This document shows positions 58,860 through 64,000 of a DNA stretch of 64,000 nucleotides, piece after piece. The stretch lies in assembly GCA_020747065.1 (NCBI GenBank), contig JAGMVK010000004.1, positions 2,542,001 through 2,606,000 of the forward strand. The letters are read 5' to 3'. Origin of the DNA: Cadophora sp. MPI-SDFR-AT-0126 (lineage: Eukaryota > Ascomycota > Leotiomycetes > Helotiales > Ploettnerulaceae). Under the pieces are notes generated by a model. The model was not told where the DNA came from and searched no databases. It was given only the letters and a program-made list of their open reading frames with translations. The position numbers were made by a program, and so were the translations under genes. Numbering within the stretch: position 1 is the first letter of the stretch; each line of letters opens with the position of its first letter.

Positions 58860-61544
58860 CTACTCATCCAGTTGTACATAGTTTGCAGGGAAGAGACCCG
58901 ACTTGCCGCGGAAATGGCCAAACCACCAGTCCTCGTCTGGGAATTCCTGAAGGATGTGTTAGTTTGGCTATCTTGAAGTAGTTTTTTGTTGGAAGTGGTA
59001 TTTCTTACAAGTCCAGTTATAGTAGCTCCCTCATCGAAACTCAATTCATTGTCTTCCGCTGCCTCGTAATCGTAGATAGCTGTAGCCGTTGGGCCAGCAG
59101 ATCCCGAAGGAGCAGCTGCCGGCTCAGGTTCTGCCACAGGCGCTGGTGGAGGAGGAGCCTGAGCTTGAGCCTCCTCCTCGTCGTCCTCGACTAGCTCCAC
59201 GTAGTTGCTTGGGAAGAGACCGCTCTCGCCCTTGCCGTTCGTGCCCATCCACCAGTCGTCATCCACCATCTCAATGTTGGTGACGTACTCGCCCTCGACA
59301 AGCTCCAGCTCATTGTCCTCGGCTTTCTCATAGTCGTATTGGATGAGGGCTCGCTTGCCACTGGCTGCGGAGTCCTGGTTTACGGCAACGGCGGCGGCGG
59401 CTCCAAAGGTGGCTGCTGCGACTGCGACGCCGGCTGTACGGGCGGTGTCGTGGCCGGAGGGCTCTTTGCCGTCTTGGATGTCGGTTTTCACGCCGCGTTC
59501 CATGCTGGGGGGAATGGTTGAGGGAGGGTTGCGTTCGGCCGGGGGTTCCAGTTCGGGCTCCTTGGAGCGACCCACTGGCATGGCGATGCGGACTGGAGAG
59601 GATTCGCGCTCGGGAGTAGGTGGAGTAGGGCTACGTTGGACGCGGGGTGGTGGTGGAATGTTGGGACCGCTGTGATCTTCCTCCTCGTCTTCGTCAGGTC
59701 GTGATCTGGTGGGCAGGCCTGGCATGGGAACACCACCAGTTGGTCGGGTTGAGTTGTTGATAGGAGGAGGTGGGGATTGGTCTTGGTCCCCTGTTGTTGA
59801 TCTCGGTATGACTGGTGCTCCCATTGGAGCTCCGCCCTTGAAGCGGTCCCGAATTGCACTGATACCACCAGCTGGCGACGAAGGGGCCTCTTGTTCGCGT
59901 TCCTCTTCACCAGTTCTTTGTTGACCAATGCTGCCTGTGCCAGACCGTCCGGTTGGGTTGGTAGCAACTGGCGCCCAACTCTTACCTGAATATCCACTCT
60001 TCCATTCTCCGCCTCCACTTGTCTGGCTTGTAATAGGAGAAGTGATGCTTGGTGGAGGAGCATCACCAGCACCACTGAGACCTCTTTGTCTGGCCTTCTT
60101 CTCGGCCCAAATTTGAGCTGGAGTCTTTCCACCTTCATCAGCGAAGGTTCTGCTCGCTGCACCAACAGGTGCCGGGGCAGCGTTAGCAGGTGCAGACTGG
60201 AGGCCAAATACACCAGGCGTAGGCGCTTTCGTTCCCGTGAAGTTGGATGCACTAGATCCAAATCTGTTGGCAACTTTGGGCTTGGGCATAGTGGTAAGTC
60301 TTTCTGACTGGGAGAAAGCAGAGGATCTGTCTGCGAGAGACTTTGGTTCATCACTTGTATTGCTTGTAGCTGATGCTCCGGTATAAGCTGGTGAAAGCTG
60401 TCGAGACCCGTCATCTGATGGTTTTTGTGCCCGTGCCTTTATAGCTGCAATATCCACCTTTCCAACTGGCTCGTATGCGCCTTTCACTATCGTAGGTCGA
60501 TCATCTCCGGTCTTCTGCGCTTGAGCACGGATAGCAGCAATGTCGACCTTTCCAATTGGTTGGTACCCTCCTTTGACAACATCCCCAGAATCGTCAGCTC
60601 GTCCGCTGCTGCTTCGAGAAGCATCGGGATTTTGCTTGGTCAACTCCGCCATGTTGACTTTTGTTGGCTTGTACGCCGGCTGAACCTTCTCGAGCTGTGA
60701 TCTTGTCACAGGAGGCGCATCTGCACCCCAGCCATCACTGTCCACATTGGAGTCGTTCTGCCCCGGTCTTGTCCTCGAGCCAGCTAATGGATTGAAACCA
60801 GACCCTGCGCCAGATCTTGTGGGGTTGAAGACAGGCTTGGAAGCCATTGGCGGTGGAGGACCGGAGGATGGAGGAGGGGCGGCACTGCCAGCAGAGTACT
60901 TTGCTCCAGAAGCATCTGATACTTTTTGTACAATGCTCTCTGGAGTGAGGTCGCGATCGGATCGAGCTGTGATTTGGACATGGTACCCCTAATGTAGGTC
61001 AGTACATATGTTGTAAAGCTAAGTTAGTACGTGGACAAACATGTAGGATCTTGGAAACTGCGGCAAGATGACTTGTAAAATACCCCTTCGTCCTCTCAGG
61101 TACACCTTCTCCACACTAGAACATTGTCAGCCTGGACCCAACATCGTAACAGCTGCCAGTGACCAACCCATCCTATCAACACATATTTGGGAAGTGTGGT
61201 ATTCGGATCCTTGACTTTTACGAACGCGAACTGAACCCGCCCCTCAGAGAAGTCCTCAATCAAGTCAATAAGCTCCCCCTCTATTCCGGTGTCAGCAAAG
61301 ACGGAAGCCTAGGATTTGCCAGATGGAAATGCCTACCTCCTGTACTTTGGACCTTCAGAATGCTCTCCTTTCCTCCACTGTCTTGTTGGAAAGCGTTCAC
61401 CAGAGGGGCAGAAACGGAGAAGACCGCCCACTGGCCATAGGTTGGAGAGCTTGCCTGAGGGCCAGAAGGTGCTGGGGAATTGACGACGCCTTGGTAGGAG
61501 GATTTTATGGAGGGTCCGTTGGTAGAGGTATTGAGAGACGCCAT
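58860..61544 (-). CDS. ABP1: Actin-binding protein Abp1 (ADF-H domain plus two SH3 domains)
   Basis: Cortical actin patch protein that activates Arp2/3 and recruits endocytic partners. Minus-strand exons are 61544-61337, 61280-61168, 61115-61041, 60988-59009 and 58946-58860, giving 820 residues. The N-terminal cofilin-like domain spans the first four exons (GELIDLIEDFSEGRVQFAFV, LPKYVLIGWCGEGVPERTKG). The middle has two similar units (YQPIGKVDIAAIRAQAQK and YEPVGKVDIAAIKARAQK) and long Pro-rich stretches. Two SH3 domains end the protein: ALIQYDYEKAEDNELEL..DDWWMG and ATAIYDYEAAEDNELSF..DWWFG, each closing with GLFPSNYV or GLFPANYV. The last exon holds half of the second SH3. An alternative start three codons upstream may exist. 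Confidence 0.95.
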
Positions 61545-62435
61545 GATGATAGTATTGCAGAGTGAGTAACAAAAGGGAATGGGAGGTTGGAAAGTGGTTG
61601 TGGTACTGGACAGGTCCTGGTCCTGGCCTGGTACAAAATACTCGGATTGATTCGTGTTCCCGGATCGTACTTGATCGTATCCCACCGCACTGGACTGGAC
61701 TGGACTGGATGGGGCTGAGATCAACTCGCCGAGCGCGAAACGAGAATGACATAACGAGCTAAGCTCAAAATATACTAGCCATTGTATCATAGAGCAGAGC
61801 AGCATCCTGTTCATCCTGAGGCTTCACGAGGCATCAAGTCTCGATCCCGCCTCATGTGAAATCCATTTGCTGAGAGCCAATGATTTCTAGAATCCTGACA
61901 GCCCTACTCTTGAAGTTCACCCACCCACCCATACACATTGCGCTCGCCCTGTTCCTTCCTCTCCTTTCCTGTCCTTTCCTTTGCCCTTCTTCCTGGACAC
62001 GCGTGAGGACTACATAAGCTCGTGAGTACACCCTTCTCTCCTATCTCGAAAGTTCTCTCTCTCTTTCGCATTTCTTCGTCTCGTCTTTATTCCACGCGCA
62101 GCAGCAGCAGTAGCTCGTCCATCGTCTCTGCTTGCCATCCAGTGCTTCTGCGGTCGCGCGCAGTGCCTGTCGTTAGCTGCACATGTATTTTCGCATGGAC
62201 ATGACGCAGGATCCTTTCCTTCTGCAGCTTCTCCAGGCTGCTCTGGCACTCTAGTCGTCACATATATCATCTCAATTGGTCTATTGTATTCTGACCACAG
62301 TATTCTATACAACTACCTCGCTTTGCTTGTTTTTTTCGTTGTATACTTTTCTTTTTGGGCCGTAGGGCTCAATTACCACTGGACCTCTCCACAACCAATA
62401 CGAAGCTATCGCCCAAGGTCTTTGGAGACCGCGAA
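61545..62435. other. Divergent promoter region (ABP1 / F-box gene)
   Basis: An 891-bp region between divergent starts. It holds a short TGGAC tandem run at 61690-61709 and pyrimidine-rich leader sequence at 61930-62060. No gene recognised. Confidence 0.6.
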
Positions 62436-64000
62436 ATGGATTCATCAGCCAGTGATGCATCCCAAGATAGCTCGGACTCCTCATCGGCAGACTCGACTTC
62501 TGCTGACTCCCCTATGCAGGCCCTTCCGACGATGAGCGAACTCCGGGACCCAACAGAGATGGCCAGCACAATCGACATCGACGATTCCGATTCCGATTCG
62601 GACATCTCTATGTCTGCCGAGACAGATGATGAAGAAGACAATGACCGCCAGGGATCCATAATAGTGGTAAATCCAGGTTCGGCAGTTGCGACGCCCAGCC
62701 ATAATGAAATTACCTCCAAGAAGCGAAAATTCTCTGATTCCGCGGGTTCTTCAAATGGCCAGCCTAGGAATGGAATGATTGAGGAAGTACGGAAGCGTCT
62801 TAAGCCAGACGATGCTATACAGAACTATTGGACTCCAGAAGGAAAGTTGCACAGGGATAGGTCTTTACTACCGGCGGAGATATGGCACCACATATTCACT
62901 TTCTGCCACGCAAGAAGCCTGGGTTGTCTGATGCAAGTCAATAAGGCTTTCAACATGTATCTTGATCCTTCGCCACACCCGCCTTTGGTCCCATTGTCCA
63001 AATCTGCCTTGTGCCTTTTGTCTTCCGACAATATCTGGCGTTATTCCAGGCAGTCCATTAATTTGCATGGCTTGCCGACCCCTCTCTTAGGGAAGTCAGA
63101 ATTGGAAATGTGGAGGATTGCCTGCGGTTCCTTGTGCCAATTCTGTGGAAAATCCAGGGAACCAAACTTGGTAGTCGACCAATGGCATCCGGGACCAGGA
63201 GAGAAGGGAGTTAGTCCGGTTTGGCCATTTGGCATTCGTACATGCGGCCCTTGCCTTATACAACAGTCGACAAAGGTAAGTTGTGCTTGATATTTGTTAC
63301 ATTCCAACCATGAAGTACAACTAATCGATCTTAGGAAATTGATCTCCTCCTTTCCTCTGCGATCCCGTCTCCTTTGATGGCGGCTTTGCCGTTCATTTTC
63401 CTTACCAATGAGCTCCATGTACTCTCCTCGGCCACTCTTCAGACTGGACAGCATCCGACTTCCCTACAAGTAACCAAACACTTCTACAACTTTCACGTGG
63501 AAGAGATCAAGAAGGAATTTGAAGATGTCAAGGCGATGGGGTCTGCTACGGCCGAGGAATGGTTGAAGGGCTTGGAAAGTCGAGGAAGAGAACGGAGAAA
63601 CGATGCATCTCGTTGGGAACGATGGGAGGCGAGCGGTGGAATTTCGCGAATGCTTGGTCCGGAGAAACAGACTGTGAACCCCACAAATACAGTCTCTGCA
63701 CCTGCCCCTTTAACTTTGATACGACCAACAAACGGCACTCTTCCACCCCATCCAGGCAACAATCCTCTTTTTCAAAATAATCAGACATCTCAGCCACCGC
63801 CTCCGACCCAAAATGGATTTAGTGAGTCCACACAACTCCGCCTGGACCGGCATGAGATTGCTGCAAATGATCAAACTAATCATCGAGACTTAGCAATAAA
63901 TCCACCTCCTCGTTTCGACTCACCAGCACAAAATGGGTTTGCTCAATATGCTCCTCGTCCCCCACTTCCAACTAAGCATGAGAGAACCAAAGAGGAGGTG
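62436..64000 (+). CDS. F-box protein, 3' partial
   Basis: Runs off the window. Exons are 62436-63275 and 63335-64000 (open to the end), about 502 residues visible. The start is the first ATG in frame after the leader. An acidic, Ser-rich N-terminus (SDSDSDISMSAETDDEEDND) with a KKRKF basic patch precedes an F-box-like helix set (LLPAEIWHHIFTFCHARSLG). CQFCGK, then PVWPFGIRTCGPCL, form a paired Cys motif seen in some fungal F-box proteins. After the intron a KKEFEDVKAMG-type helical region is followed by a Pro/Asn-rich tail. The likely role is substrate recruitment to an SCF ubiquitin ligase; the target is unknown. Confidence 0.85.

Noticed and set aside
59488..60414. 308-codon frame on - strand
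   Set aside because: Alternative register within the low-complexity Pro-rich part of ABP1; the ABP1 frame carries the domains.

Overview
This is a nuclear segment from a filamentous ascomycete (Pezizomycotina). The genes carry short GT-AG introns, mostly 45-130 nt, several with CTAAC-like branch points. Nearly all the recognisable genes are fungal: plasma-membrane H+-ATPase, chitin-synthase chaperone Chs7, RTA1, a UPC2-type Zn2Cys6 regulator, Yhm2 and a fungal NLR. A member of the Leotiomycetes seems likely from the general look of the genes, but that is inference only. I rebuilt exons by hand from splice signals and frame continuity, so every joined CDS listed is in frame from start to stop unless it is marked partial or broken.

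Layout. 0-9 kb: 3' end of an FAD-linked oxidase, the H+-ATPase PMA1, and a long-chain acyl-CoA synthetase ending in a peroxisomal -AKL signal. 10-15 kb: a UPC2-like Zn2Cys6 regulator divergent from an RTA1-family membrane protein. 15-19 kb: a TTC36-like TPR protein and 4-hydroxyphenylpyruvate dioxygenase. 20-24 kb: the citrate/oxoglutarate carrier Yhm2 followed by mitochondrial citrate synthase, both on the minus strand. 25-27.5 kb: an Nrd1/Seb1-like CID-RRM protein. 28.6-29.3 kb: a candidate small secreted cysteine-containing protein. 30-38 kb: a large nuclear WD40 protein, an ABM-fold protein and a DCAF4-like WD40 protein. 38.8-41.1 kb: a sugar porter with long tails. 44-47.6 kb: CHS7 and the TFIIH subunit SSL1. 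48-51.8 kb: an NLR-type gene (alpha/beta hydrolase, NB-ARC, helical repeats). 52.3-55.7 kb: a Grx3/4-type glutaredoxin and a CYSTM peptide. 56.7-58.3 kb: a degenerate Zn2Cys6 locus. 58.9-64 kb: Abp1 and the 5' part of an F-box gene.

Most of the window is core housekeeping sequence and not a gene cluster. Four points stand out. The NLR is a plausible self/non-self recognition gene. Citrate synthase and its citrate carrier lie side by side. The UPC2-like regulator faces an RTA1 gene across a promoter holding a sterol-response-element core. In PMA1, the last intron separates the whole C-terminal phospho-regulatory tail from the rest of the enzyme, and its acceptor TAG would act as an in-frame stop if the intron were retained. 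No CRISPR array, intact transposon, rRNA or tRNA was recognised by eye.
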